Part shown: positions 1 through 10,900 of the stretch, piece after piece
Numbering within the stretch: the stretch's first letter is position 1
How the letters are laid out: each line of letters begins with the position of its first letter
Assembly: GCA_027563935.2 (NCBI GenBank)
Contig: CM050446.2
Span: forward strand, 129,555,608-129,619,607
Origin: Costus lasius
Lineage: Eukaryota > Streptophyta > Magnoliopsida > Zingiberales > Costaceae
Length of the DNA: 64,000 nt
Direction: 5' to 3'
Notes under the pieces: generated by a model
The model's database searches: none
The model's input: the letters and a program-made list of their open reading frames with translations, nothing else
Told to the model about the DNA's origin: nothing
Made by a program: the position numbers and the translations under genes

Positions 1-2
1 AG

Positions 3-125
3 GTGTTATGCCAAGGGCGCGTACTGAAGACAAATTATGACTCTGTACGTGATGTGGAGGACTTCCTCCACCATCGCTTCACCGACGACCTTGGCTCCGA
101 TGAGGAGGGAGGTCTAGTTTACTAG
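3..125 (+). pseudogene. C-terminal tail of an LTR-retroelement ORF (entering from outside the window)
   Basis: A frame is open from the window edge to a TAG at 123-125 (40 codons). It encodes an acidic tail with a DSVRDVEDF stretch and a terminal DEEGG run. It is followed within six bases by a purine run (ggagaa) and TGTTAG, the arrangement of a retroelement polyprotein end, polypurine tract and 3' LTR. The Galadriel element at 37 kb has the same arrangement. The lineage cannot be assigned from 40 residues. It could also be the end of an unrelated gene. Confidence 0.4.
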
Positions 126-130
126 GAGAA

Positions 131-1262
131 TGTTAGTGTTTATGCCCTAGGACCTTTGGGATGGTCCAATGGGATAAGTGTATCACATTTGTTTGATAGG
201 TGAGATATTCTGGCATGGTCGTTATTGTGCAAACATGTACATCTGTGCATATGTACAGTTGCATGTACGTTGTCCCTAAGAGATAAATGTTTATTTATTC
301 TCAGTTTTGTCCCTGGTCAAGAATCATGGTGGATATGGGACAGCTATGATTCACTTGAGACTAGTATATGAGCTGGTCGAGCACGGGTTGCTAACGCAGA
401 CATGTAGGTATATCAAGGGAGATATACTAGACTTGAGGGCATTGCCATCTCTATATGGTGAATGAGGCACTTTTATACAACCTAATGCTTCACCGTAAAA
501 GGAAAGTCATAACGGTTGTCATTGGGTGCATTATAAGCCATATGAGAGATTCAGTGTGCCAAGAGAGGATTTGTCCCTTCCTTGCGAGGAAGCTTGATGT
601 ACATGGCGCCCATATGTGGATGACTGAAAGTGTATAGTCATACCCATGTGAGAAGCTGATTTAGTCATGCCATAATATTAGGATCTACAGGTATGACACG
701 CTTGCCCAATCTGGACATCAATCTGGCGAAAGGACAATTCTGTACTTATACTTTGTCGCAGTTTTAAAGGTTGTCATTGGTGACATTTATTCTGATGACT
801 TGAGTAGCAATGATGTACTGGTAGGTGCCACTCATTTCTTGTGATGATTTAGTCATCACTGCCAACGTCTGAAAAACTTATAGGGTCGCACATCTAGATG
901 CTAGAGACTCCATATTGATCGGATAGCCTCAAATCGGATTTATGGATGATTCGGATCTGTTTGGGAATCATGCTTCGCGGATGACTAATATGAGTTGAGA
1001 TGAGACTTATAAAATTAAACGATCAAGTTGACCCCAGTTGACCTCTGGTGACTAAGTTTGACTCCGGTTGACTAAGTCTTAGTCAATAGGATTAAACTCG
1101 GGTTAGCACTGATATGTTTTGATGGCTTGATAAGTTGATCTAGGTGAGTCCACATCTCCAGTCGCATATATGAATTAATATTCCGATATATGAATTAATT
1201 AATTAATTAATTAATTATGACTTAAGATGTGGGGGCCACGACTTAAGACGCAAAATATTATT
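131..1262 (+). mobile_element. Putative 3' LTR, truncated or fused at its right side
   Basis: The sequence starts TGTTAGTG directly after a purine-rich tract and has no credible coding frame. I see no matching terminal CA with a target-site duplication. The right limit is set where minus-strand Athila gag similarity starts (about 1263). It contains five TGAC cores at exact 10-bp spacing (1029-1072) and a (ATTA)n run near 1195-1217. The LTR identity is inferred from context. Confidence 0.4.
1028..1072 (+). promoter_or_regulatory. Five TGAC cores at 10-bp spacing (W-box-like cluster)
   Basis: TGAC occurs at 1029, 1039, 1049, 1059 and 1069. Four of these are preceded by T and so give TTGAC, the core of the W-box bound by WRKY factors. 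The exact helical period places all cores on one face of the DNA. It lies inside the putative LTR. Binding is inference from the motif only. Confidence 0.4.
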
Positions 1263-2341
1263 TTAAATATTTATATTACAGTCGTAACTCTCGTGGTGGT
1301 GTGGTGATATTTGGTTGTGGTGGCTGATTGAATTGTCTAGGTTGATACTTGGTATTGGGTGGATGAAATCCAGGGGGCTGCCTATAGAAGAAGTTAGGGT
1401 GATTCTTCTACCCCCAGGGTTGTAGGTTATTGAAAAGGGGTCATTCTGGAACCTCAGGTTCAAATTACCTACAGCGTTCACAAAGGCAGGTTGGGAGGTC
1501 CTAGGATACCAAAATCCCTAATTGACAATCATCAGAAAAATGGCCTTTAACCCCAAAAACTTCACACAAAACAGAGCTAGAAGCAGTGGAACGCATGTTC
1601 ATAAAATCAAGCTTATGAGACAATGAATCTACTTTTGCAGTGACAGAATTAAGAGTGTCTAGTTCATACTTACCTGCCTACCTTGATGAAGTATCTCTCT
1701 TGCTTGACCATTGGTAATGGTTGAGCGCCATCTCTTCGATCATGTTGTAGGCATCGTCGATGCCCTTGTTCATCAAGGCTCCACCGGTGGCTGTATCAAC
1801 AGTAAGATGAGTGTTATAGAACAAATTGTTATAGAAAGTGTGTACCAATACTCATTTCTCGAGGCCGTGGTGTTGGCAATTCATTACAATTCCTTAAAGT
1901 GGCCCCACACCTCATATAACGATTCGCTGTCTTTTTGAGAAAAATTGGTAATCTGGTTTCTCAATTACGCAGTTTTGCTTGGAGGAAAATATTTTGAAAG
2001 TACGGCACGAGAGAGCAGCTCCGATGTGGTTATCGATCCAGCCAGTAAAGAATGTAACCAAGAGCGTGCCTTGTCCTTGAGTGAGAAAGGAAAAGTTGAA
2101 GCCTCAAAGTGTTAGTGGTTACACCATTCATTTTAAGAGTATCGCAATATTCAAGGAAAACAGATAAATGCATATTTTGATCCTCGGCTGGGGATCCACC
2201 GAATTGATTTTGATGCAACATCGATAGAAGAGATAGTTTTATCTCGGAATTGTTACCCTCTATCGGTGGGCGTGTAATACTGGAGTGAAATCCTTGGACA
2301 TTCGACACTGCAAAGTCTCGAAGAGACTTGTTAGTGTCCAT
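1263..2341 (-). pseudogene. Athila-like Ty3 retrotransposon gag, broken
   Basis: Minus-strand frames carry the conserved gag block of Athila-type elements. The stretch at 2030-2341 includes QNQFGGSPAEDQNMHLSVF and LEYCDTLKMNGV. The stretch near 1690-1800 encodes a DTATGGALMNK / AYNMIEEMALNHYQW segment. The stretch at 1263-1481 encodes an FQNDPFSITYNPG region typical of the gag C-terminal part. The pieces are in different frames with stops between, so no full-length Gag can be made. Protease, RT and integrase are absent: the element stops at about 1263 against another LTR relic. Orientation matches the primer-binding site and LTR to its right. Confidence 0.8.
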
Positions 2342-2607
2342 GATTGATGTCTACAAACTCTTCTCGGATTGGAGCTTCTGAAGTCTCTTACGATGTCGGA
2401 ACGTTCTTTCAATTTCCTAATCAAATGGTATAAGAGGTTTCGGTTGTGGAGACCTATGCATAAACTAAAATTTAACAAGGCAAGTAACTTGTTAATTCAA
2501 GAAAAGTTTAAACTGAAAAAAATAAAAGAAAATATGCTAAAGTAAAATGAAGCTAAGAAAAACGTCTAGTCTAATAACTTCTCAATCTTGTCAATATTGC
2601 CGATATT

Positions 2608-2627
2608 AGTCCCCGACAATGGCACCA
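2608..2627 (-). other. Primer-binding site, tRNA-Asp type
   Basis: The minus strand reads TGGTGCCATTGTCGGGGACT. This resembles the complement of the 3' end of plant tRNA-Asp, the usual primer of Athila-like elements. It lies 6 bp inside the LTR boundary (LTR terminus TG at 2634 on the plus strand) and just upstream of gag, the expected order. Confidence 0.75.
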
Positions 2628-3102
2628 AAAACTTGATAGGGCCCTCGCAAGTGCACGGGTCTATCAAAGCTGTGAAATATTGATCCCACAGAGACTAATG
2701 GGCAAGGACCGACAGATCTCAAATTCACTAGCTGGACAATATCGGTATTGGTGAGATTCAAGTATCTATGCTAATTATGCAAACAACAAGGTATACGGCA
2801 GGAGTTGTACGAGAGAAATTTGGATGAAAGATAAATCAGGATATGGGTTCACCTCTTTGATATCTTATGAATGAATAATCGAACTCCAAGACTAACCTCC
2901 TATCTAGCTCAAGGGAATTTGTACCGAAGGTATAGGTTGCTCCCTCTCGGTGGCACAACCTAGTGTTCGCTTGGAGCGGCTTTCGGAGCAGTCTCCTACA
3001 TTTCGGCTTACAACCCTAAACGAACCCAATGCACACCTGACGAACGTCGCTCCCTCCGATAGACCTCCCCTTCTCTCATGGATTAGTTATTGGTCTAATC
3101 CA

Positions 3103-3368
3103 GATGGTTCTAGCATGCAAATGACCTCTCAGCCTACCGGACGCGTTTAAGGCCCTAACACTCGCACTAGGGGAGTATAGGCTCAAGCACTCCCTCTCAG
3201 GAGACACAGGCAAGGCGTACGGTAAGGATTAGATAAACTCTTAACCCAAATGGTTCCAACATGCAGGTGACCTCTCAGCCTACCCGACGTGTCTAAGGCC
3301 CTAACACTCGCACCAGGGGAGTATAGGCTCAAGCGCTCCCTCTCAGGAGACACAGGAAAAGCATACAA
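3103..3368. repeat. Two-copy tandem duplication inside the Athila-like LTR (period about 146 bp)
   Basis: Copy 1 starts near 3103 and copy 2 near 3249. Both contain tgacctctcagcctac, aaggccctaacactcgca and gtataggctcaag in the same order, with scattered differences. This is an old tandem duplication in the R/U5 part of the LTR. Confidence 0.75.
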
Positions 3369-4462
3369 GGAGGGTTAAGCAAGGTGACGCAGCGAGTGTG
3401 GGAGGTCCTTAAATCCGTACTCTAAGGGGACTAGACGATGATGCGGAAAACAGAAGAGGGTCTTGAGACGAGGGAAGTGAAACGCTGAGAGCCAATTTTC
3501 GTTTAGCTGTGCGAGCGATTCGAGCCTCCACGATGCTACGAGAAAACCGATGAGAGCAGCGAGAAGACGTTTCTTGAGCAATACCCAAACACGCGGAGAG
3601 AACAATGGTTCGAATACTAAGGAAACTACTCACCTTTCTTGTAGAGCCAATTTTCGTTTAGCTGGTGCGCGCGATTCGAGCCTCCACGATGCTACGAGAG
3701 AGACAATCTGCCAGCCCAAACCCAAAGCCGGAAACGTAAGAACCGAAAGCGAGAACATTGAAAAGGACCCGGAGCCCGGGGAGGGTTCCCTGGGTGTTTT
3801 GATTGAAAGCCGTAAATGCAGAATACAAGACGAGAGAACTCTAGACGAGCTTTTCGGAGTTTGGAGGACCTAGGCCTTCGCGTGGGGGAAGGCATCTACT
3901 ACAACCAAAGCTAAAGAAAATAAATAACCTCAGCCCTCATTTATAGATCAAGAGGGAGAGGGGACTCACATGATTTGCACAAGGGGGTTGGTGAATAAGA
4001 CAACTAACCTTAACCACCTAAAAGGAGGTCAAGATAAGTAAATAAACTAACTACCAACTACTGCAGGGGAAAATGCCAAGTGACGGAGCGCGTGATCTGG
4101 GGGCGTTGGGCCGCAGAACGGGCCGACGTCGGTGGGCTACACCATCTCCGAGCAGGCCACGACGAAACAACAGAAGCGGCTGATCGTGGGCTGATTCTGA
4201 GTGTTGGTGGCAGTCTCATGGGCCGAGTTGAGGACCCGATTGTTGTAGCGATCTAATGTCGGGTCTTGGGGTGGCCCGCTTGTGACGTTGATGGGGTGAA
4301 GGGGCTCTGATGGTGTTAGGGAAGGCACGTGGATAAAGCGTACGGGGCACGTCGTGGCGGTAGAAGGGCTCATCGTTCCCACAAAAAGGTCTGGAGGGTG
4401 TGAAGACCGTTGCGAGCGTCAAAGTTCCTGAAAAACTGGACCCGGGTGCACTTTCGAGGTGG

Positions 4463-5010
4463 ACACGGCTTGGCCGTGTTTGCCGTCACGAGCGTGATGG
4501 AGTGGCGCCGGGCCGAACACAGTAGGAGGCACGGGTGTGTCCGGGGTGTCATCTGTCGGCGAACTGGTCACGGCCTTTCCGTGCTTTGCGTCATGGCCGT
4601 GCTAGAGTAGTGCGGGATCCTGCAAATTGGGCACGGGTGAAGGCACGGGCGTGCTGCGGGCCGTGTCTGCGTTTGCGTCCTAGCTAGACCGTGTCACGGG
4701 CGTGTTTGTCTTCACGGCCTGGCCGTGATCAGGATCTACGGCAGGGCCGTAACCAGATTTACGGGCCGTAATTTCATGTCCAAGATCCACAGAAAGTTTG
4801 GGCACGGCCGTGTCCTTGGTCACGGCCTAGCCGTGTTGGGGCTGGCTGGTGGTGCCGGATGTCGCACTGATCACGGCCTGACCGTGTTTCTTGTCATGGC
4901 CGTGATCGCTGGAGTCGAATTCCGCTGAGCTCGTCATGGCGGGTGTCATGGGTGTGTCGAAGCCCGTGTTGGTGTTCGCGTTTCTCCTCGACCGTGTCAC
5001 GGCCGTGTCG
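4463..5010. repeat. Array of short CACGGCC-type hairpins in the LTR U3
   Basis: About a dozen inverted repeats with different stems. Examples: ACACGGC-TTG-GCCGTGT (4463-4479), CCGTCACG-AG-CGTGATGG (4483-4500), CACGG-CCTTT-CCGTG (4569-4583), GCACG-GG-CGTGC (4643-4654), TCACGGCC-T-GGCCGTGA (4712-4728), TACGGC-AGG-GCCGTA (4737-4751), TTACGG-G-CCGTAA (4759-4771) and CACGGC-CTA-GCCGTG (4821-4835). They lie upstream of the minus-strand TATA box. Confidence 0.8.
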
Positions 5011-5250
5011 GGGTCTGTAGAGCTCCGGTTGCGCCGAAATTCGCGGGGAGTCTTCTTCCAGTCCTGGGGAGTCATTTCAAGCGTTATCTAGAGGGGTTAG
5101 GCCCTCTTCTTTGGTGTCCCTGACTCTGTCACAAGGACTCAAAATACTTGGAGTATGATTATTGCAAACACAAAATGATCAAAGGGGCTCCCCCAGATCC
5201 TGATTAATGTTTTAAGCTACAATATTCGTCATAGAGATACAAGTAATGAT

Positions 5251-6289
5251 CAACAACAGCTCATACATTCTCAGATTTATGTAGGAGTTATATTTGAAGG
5301 ACAAGATCATAAGCTATTCTTGCACGAATCATACGTTGAACATGGCAAAAATCGGTAATAGTTGAAGATCCTTCGTTACAAGTTTCTCCTTGAGGTGCCT
5401 ACGCAAGAATTGATATTCAATCTCTTTAAGATGCGCAGCCCTTGTTCCAGGTGATCGCCTCTCGTTTTCTTTTCCAAAACTCCCGCCGCGCCCCCTCAAT
5501 GGCTTCCCTCCAAGGCTATTATCCCCTTCTTATGGACTGCTGGTCCCTTCTTTGCCTCCTGCGAAACTCTTTTTAATCCCAGGACATCAGCCGCTGCAAT
5601 TTTCCAGATCCTGCAAAAACTGCACACCTTCTCTGGTCGAGGGGGAAGAAGTTACCTAGTTGCCCTCCTTCTTCCCCTTTGGTTAGGTTAAGGAAACCCT
5701 GGTTGAAATCGCAGTTTCGAAACAGATGGGTCTGCGATCATGGGCGTGATTCTAGGTGTGACCCACTCAAGATTGATCAGTTGTAGCTTCAGGCGTAGAG
5801 ACGAGTCACCGGCGCAATTCTGATCATGACTCAGTCGTGATTCTCAATGGGGGCTCCAATAAATCCGAAAAACTCAGTTAGATTCTTCTTAAATTAAGAA
5901 GAGCTCCCCTAATCTTGGAAGTCCCAGAATCCAACTGCTTTATAGTCATTTTGACCTGAAAACGGAAAAATACAAATCGAGTTGTAGATTCCATAGATGC
6001 ATCCCAATTAAGGCAAGTATGGGACGTAAACCATGAAATAGAGATGATTCCGTTAGTAAAATCACACATAAAATGTTATACAAATATGTGTCAACAATAA
6101 GCTAGCGAAGGAAGAATTATTAGGACTTTGGCAAGTTTTGGGAGACGAATTGGGCAAAGAGGCGAAACTTAGGGCGACTGGGCGGCGGATAGTGATTTTC
6201 TCACCAAAAAAGCTTCATCTATGACAGGCTGGCTTCGATCTTTACGAGGGAGCCCTATATTTCATCCTCCTTGTCGTTTCTATTATTAT
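5251..6289. other. Non-coding stretch, probably old LTR sequence
   Basis: No gene is supported. The minus-strand ORF at 5878-6069 is short and has no recognisable domain. The wording of the region (short GC-rich blocks, repeated 'gatcctg') resembles LTR DNA, but no termini or repeats could be matched. Confidence 0.3.
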
Positions 6290-6900
6290 TTTATGAATTT
6301 ATAATAAAAAATATGAATTTTTATTGTGATATACTTAAGAACATGTTAGCGTACTCATTATTTCGGGATTAGGGCATAGCCCTCTGTGACTCATGGTTTA
6401 ATTAATAATTTTCCTCTATTGAAGATTTATTTGCGTTTGATCCAAATTTCGGTGCATTTATTTCATGTTAATTACTAGCCATAGTTTGCATTTTTTAGAC
6501 GTCGTATGATGTACTAAAAGGCGAAGTGCGACGTTAGATCTGTGATTTTCGGACAGGTCGATTTGATCACAAAAGTAGTTCGAATCGATCTGAGGGATTT
6601 CATAGACTTGTCAAGAACTCATTGGGTCTATCTCAAATTAATAAACATGAAAGTAGAAGATTAACTCGGGTAGACACTATGTTTTATTGCTGAAAGGGGG
6701 CAATTTATACATGCGGATAGGTTCTCTTCATCACGGTAAAACTCTTCTTTAGATAAATTTCATTAGTATAACTATTTGTTCTAGAGTGGTGAAACCCGAT
6801 CCCGAATTCTTACAACTAATTACAACTCCGTTAATTTCCTTAGAACTTTCTATAACTCAGTTAAGTTAGATTTAAACTCAACCCTTTTCTGAACCATCTA
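6290..6900 (+). mobile_element. Relic of an Athila-like LTR (R/U5 side), plus strand
   Basis: The order of short blocks around 6540-6700 resembles 60.3-60.56 kb, the R/U5 part of the second Athila-like LTR: a gtcgat/gatcac block, gaggatttcatag-like text, gaactcattgggt, and agagtaggag-like text. Similarity is patchy and no boundaries are visible, so this is a decayed fragment. Confidence 0.35.
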
Positions 6901-7931
6901 GCTAATGATCCTAAACAAATCAGTACGTGGTCATTGGTCCTTGTGGAAGTGATATTATTATATTACTTCGATAGGAGATGCACATGCAACGAGCCCATCA
7001 AAACGCTATCGCACGATGGTCCCCTGGCAGAGATAAATTGAATGCATTAGTGGGTTTAAGTCTGTCAACTACTAATGTACATAAAAATATAATTTATAAT
7101 TATTGTACGTGTTTAGCCAACGAATCAGCTTATTGTTAATTCGGATTGTGTTGCTATCATAAACAAATCCATTAATGATAAATCTTTATTTCCCTCAACG
7201 AGGCTAATACTTTGGTTTGATTTAAACTTTTATTTAGTTAATTGACGAAAATATTATTTTTCTTCATGTATGATAATCATCTTATAGTCTTCTTTTTCTT
7301 ATTTTTAATATAGCTACTCAATTCTATGTTTACAATTTCTTTTTAGTTTGTATATAATATAATGGTAGCGATCAAACTGAGGAGCAACATAACAGTTGTG
7401 GGCTAAAATGAGCCAAGTCACCAGCTTCTCGTTCTAGCAAAACTTGCTTATGCTTAACGGTAAGGAACTTCCGGATCAAGCGACATCCTTAACAACCACA
7501 CCTGCCTTTTTCCTGCGAGGAAGCGACAGCGACATGTCAACATTCCTCGCGCTCCAAATGACACTTGCCCCTAACGTTACTTTGAGATTGTTTTCAACCA
7601 TGGCGAGATACCAATGGTAGTAAATCATTGGGTACGTCGCTTAAGGGGTAAAATAATTATTTATCTCACAGCGATCAACCAAAGCTGCGCAGGTGACCGG
7701 CACCTGTGAACCCGTCCGTATCTGCCAGTCACCCACTTTGTCTGCCTTTCCCGGTTTAAATTTCCCACCTCCCCTGTCTCTGCTCTGTCCATGAAAGCTT
7801 TCGCCAGCTTCTAGCCTTCTAGGGTTCGCAAGGCCGTGTCCTTTTCCCCAAAAATCATTTAGTCGACCAACAGAATAGCTTTTTGCGCAAGTGTGGCTGT
7901 AATCGTTCTTAACTGTCTGATCTTTTTACAG
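6901..7931 (+). promoter_or_regulatory. Upstream region and 5' UTR of the glycosylase gene
   Basis: AT-rich DNA with no coding frame, followed by a C-rich segment from about 7680. The bases just before the start codon (tctttttacag|atg) look like a splice acceptor, suggesting a 5' UTR intron that ends one base before the ATG at 7932. No clear TATA box was found. Confidence 0.4.
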
Positions 7932-10900
7932 ATGGCATCGAGGTCTGATTTGCGGAGAAGTTCCTATCGAAGAGGAGTTCTGCGGACGGCTGCTTCGAAG
8001 GCGATGGTTTTGACACCGCTGGCTCCACGAACGAAGAATGATATGTTTGAATCGGGTGGGGATGTATCGGAAGATGAATCAAGTTCTTCTGGGTCGTCTT
8101 GGGGCCGTAATAGGGCGACGGCTCGCGCAGTTGTGCGGAGGAGACAACAAGGGGTGAAACCTGTGAAGATTGTACCGGAAGGTGATGGTGAAGCGTTGGC
8201 GTTATCATCGTTACCGTTGGAACCGGCCATTGGCAAGAGGAGATGTACTTGGATCACATCCTACTCTGGTTAGTTGCCGAACCTACGACAAAAAAAAAAT
8301 CACCTTTACTTTTCAGTGTACCATACTATCATGCAGACATGCAGTGATATATGTCTTCTGATTTCTTTATCCATTGCAAATTATTTTCGTTCTGCAAAAG
8401 AGGGATTGGTAAATAGCAAAAAAATTAGATGAAAATATAATGCTACTGGATTGTTACGAAGATCCAATGCTCCCCCTCTGTAATAGTAAATGTGAACATT
8501 TCCTTTGTGCAAGTACAAGATATAATAAATTAGGCTGGACATTTAAAATTAAATAGAGACGAATAAATAGTGGTCATGAAGAGTAATATTAAAGAACTTT
8601 GGGGATATTGTTTTTTCAATAAATTTCTTTGCCCTTTTGAATTATATGCCCAAGTTTCTCTTACATATACATTTGAAATAGATATTCAATCATTATTGAG
8701 TTTTCTCCAAGAATTTTAATATCAGTGTAATAAAGAATGTTATGCATCCTTTTCCTTTCTCGACGAAACAATTGACCACTTTGTTAACTGCTATCGAGTG
8801 TTCTCTAATTTAGAAGGTGAAATCAAATTAAACTTGATATTTGGAACGTATTTAACATCATTGAGAGTCATCTTGTGCCAAAACATTGGCTTGCTGGTAA
8901 CATTCCATTTTCCTTCAACTACTATTACATCATTTTCTAATTTCCCATCTTCAATTATAAGTATACCATCATTTCTCCTTTGCACTGCGCATATGTTGCA
9001 TCGCTATTCAAGTGAAAAATAATTAATATGATTTGTGGCTTGAAAAAAAAAAAACTGTAGTGGCTATGTTCCTTGATGTTGACTACTTCTAGACCATCCA
9101 CGTTACTGAGGATATTTACTTTTGCTTATATCTATCTTTCAATTACTGACGCTTAAGAGGTCATGTTAATTGTTTCTACTTTATTTGCACTCTCCCTCTA
9201 CAAGTCTTTTTATTTCTTTCAAAACCTATACTCCTTTTCCATAGAAAAAAAAATGACTAATTAAATTCGTTGTTCAATTTGCTTCAATCATCATAAAGTA
9301 TCATTTCTTATAATTTATGTTCAACTACATTAAATAAATCTTTACAATAGAGGTAATATTCTATCATGATTTTCAAACTAAGCTAAATTTCTAGTGAGCA
9401 CCACCATTTGACTACTAACCTTCATGAAATAGTGGTATTTAATAATAATCCCTAATCTTTGTCTATGTAATCGATATCTAATATATGCGGATAACATTAA
9501 ACTAAACTACAATAATAACCATGCAGCTCTGAAACCTTCCACTATGAATCAATAATGTAACATCTCTTTTCAACCAAGAATTTCATCAAACAATGTGTAA
9601 GAGACAAAAGGAAGATCTTACAATTCGATGTGTAAAACAAAACTTTAGAATCAATTTTGCGAAATTTTTTTGCCTATCAGATGGTGGATGACTTTTTGAT
9701 CATCTTGGAATGCCCAATTCTTTTGTATGGAAAATTTCTCCCCTTTCCCTGTTTTTTCTTCATAGCTAGCCCACTTATGTCATGATCTTCAAAAATGTAC
9801 CTACAATCTAGATTTTTTTACTTGGGCTGCACTCAAGGGTTTTTACAAAAATTCAATTGTTAAAAGTTTATATGGATGTCTTTGGATGATGCAAAACCAC
9901 TTAATAATGATAGGCAGTTGGGAAATGGAAGCTTGAAAAAAAAGGGACTAACCAGCATTTGTATTAGAAAAATATGTACTAAAAATTAAAATAAGTTGGG
10001 CTTCGATCTCGCTACTAGATATATCTGTGAGATTACAGCTTTCGGAACTTATTTTGTGAAAAGAACATATTGTTTTTGTAGTGACTTAGTTTTGATTTGG
10101 AAAGTTCACGATCCATATGCAAAAGGATTAGCCAATTGCATTAGATAAGAGAATAAGATCTTGGACCATCAAGTATCAGTCGTTCAGATATATGGTATGA
10201 AAACTTTTTTAACATTTGGCAAGATAAGTAATGAAGGAAGGCCGGTATCAAACCCAAGACCTTTGTTATTAATCCAACATCTCCATGCATGAAAATTTTT
10301 GTCATCCATAACTTCCTTTTTTCCCTTTTATTGTCCAAAATTCTAAATTAAATTTTCATGTTTAACGGAATAATTAGTTATGCTGTTTTATTTTTCTTCG
10401 AAATACAGCTTGTATTTTTTCTGTTCATCAATATGCAATAGAATCTACATAGTGCAAACAAAACCCTCATTTTTATTCTTGTCCCGATACCACAATAAGC
10501 TATGCGAGTACCATGAGGTAACCGTATATACTTTCCATCCTAGTGAAGCAACTCAAGCAAGCTAGACAGCTAAATAAAACCTGAAAAACACAAGTCATGC
10601 GCGGACGATAAAGCTTGAATAATGAAATATAACAACTTCTTTGACAATCATTTCCTGACGCATGCATCATCAAGTTTTTGGCGTAAAAGTACCTTTCAAA
10701 TGACTTTCATAGAAAAACATAGTTATAACCAGAAGAGAAGGAAGATATAGAAGCATGATAGGCGTTATAAATAACCAGTAAGAAGCATACTGACTAGCAC
10801 CTCAAACTAGAGTGCAGTGAAGGAGCTATTTCAAAATTCAAACCAAGTCAACCATTCATAGTCATGGATGTTTACAGTGGCATATTTGTATTTTCTGTTT

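Larger units (their letters stand above)
2634..5250 (-). mobile_element. 5' LTR of the Athila-like element (distal end uncertain)
   Basis: The LTR end next to the primer site is clear: the minus strand ends with ...CCCTATCA, preceded by a CCCGTGCACTTGCG block that recurs (CCGTGCACTTGCGG) at the end of the second Athila-like LTR at 60.79 kb. A minus-strand TATAAAT lies at 3939-3945, a plausible LTR promoter. The region upstream of it on that strand (4.1-5.06 kb) is GC-rich and full of short hairpins. Inside are a 146-bp-period tandem duplication (3103-3368) and a dispersed 55-bp repeat (about 3490-3545 and 3649-3705). I could not find the other terminus or a target duplication, so about 5250 is an estimate. 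Confidence 0.6.

Noticed and set aside
4463..5010. CRISPR-like array
   Set aside because: The repeats are short variable hairpins without constant repeat and spacer lengths, in plant LTR DNA.
7893..7931. N-terminal extension of the glycosylase frame
   Set aside because: Opens with GTG rather than ATG and ends in an acceptor-like tttttacag; more likely intron or UTR.
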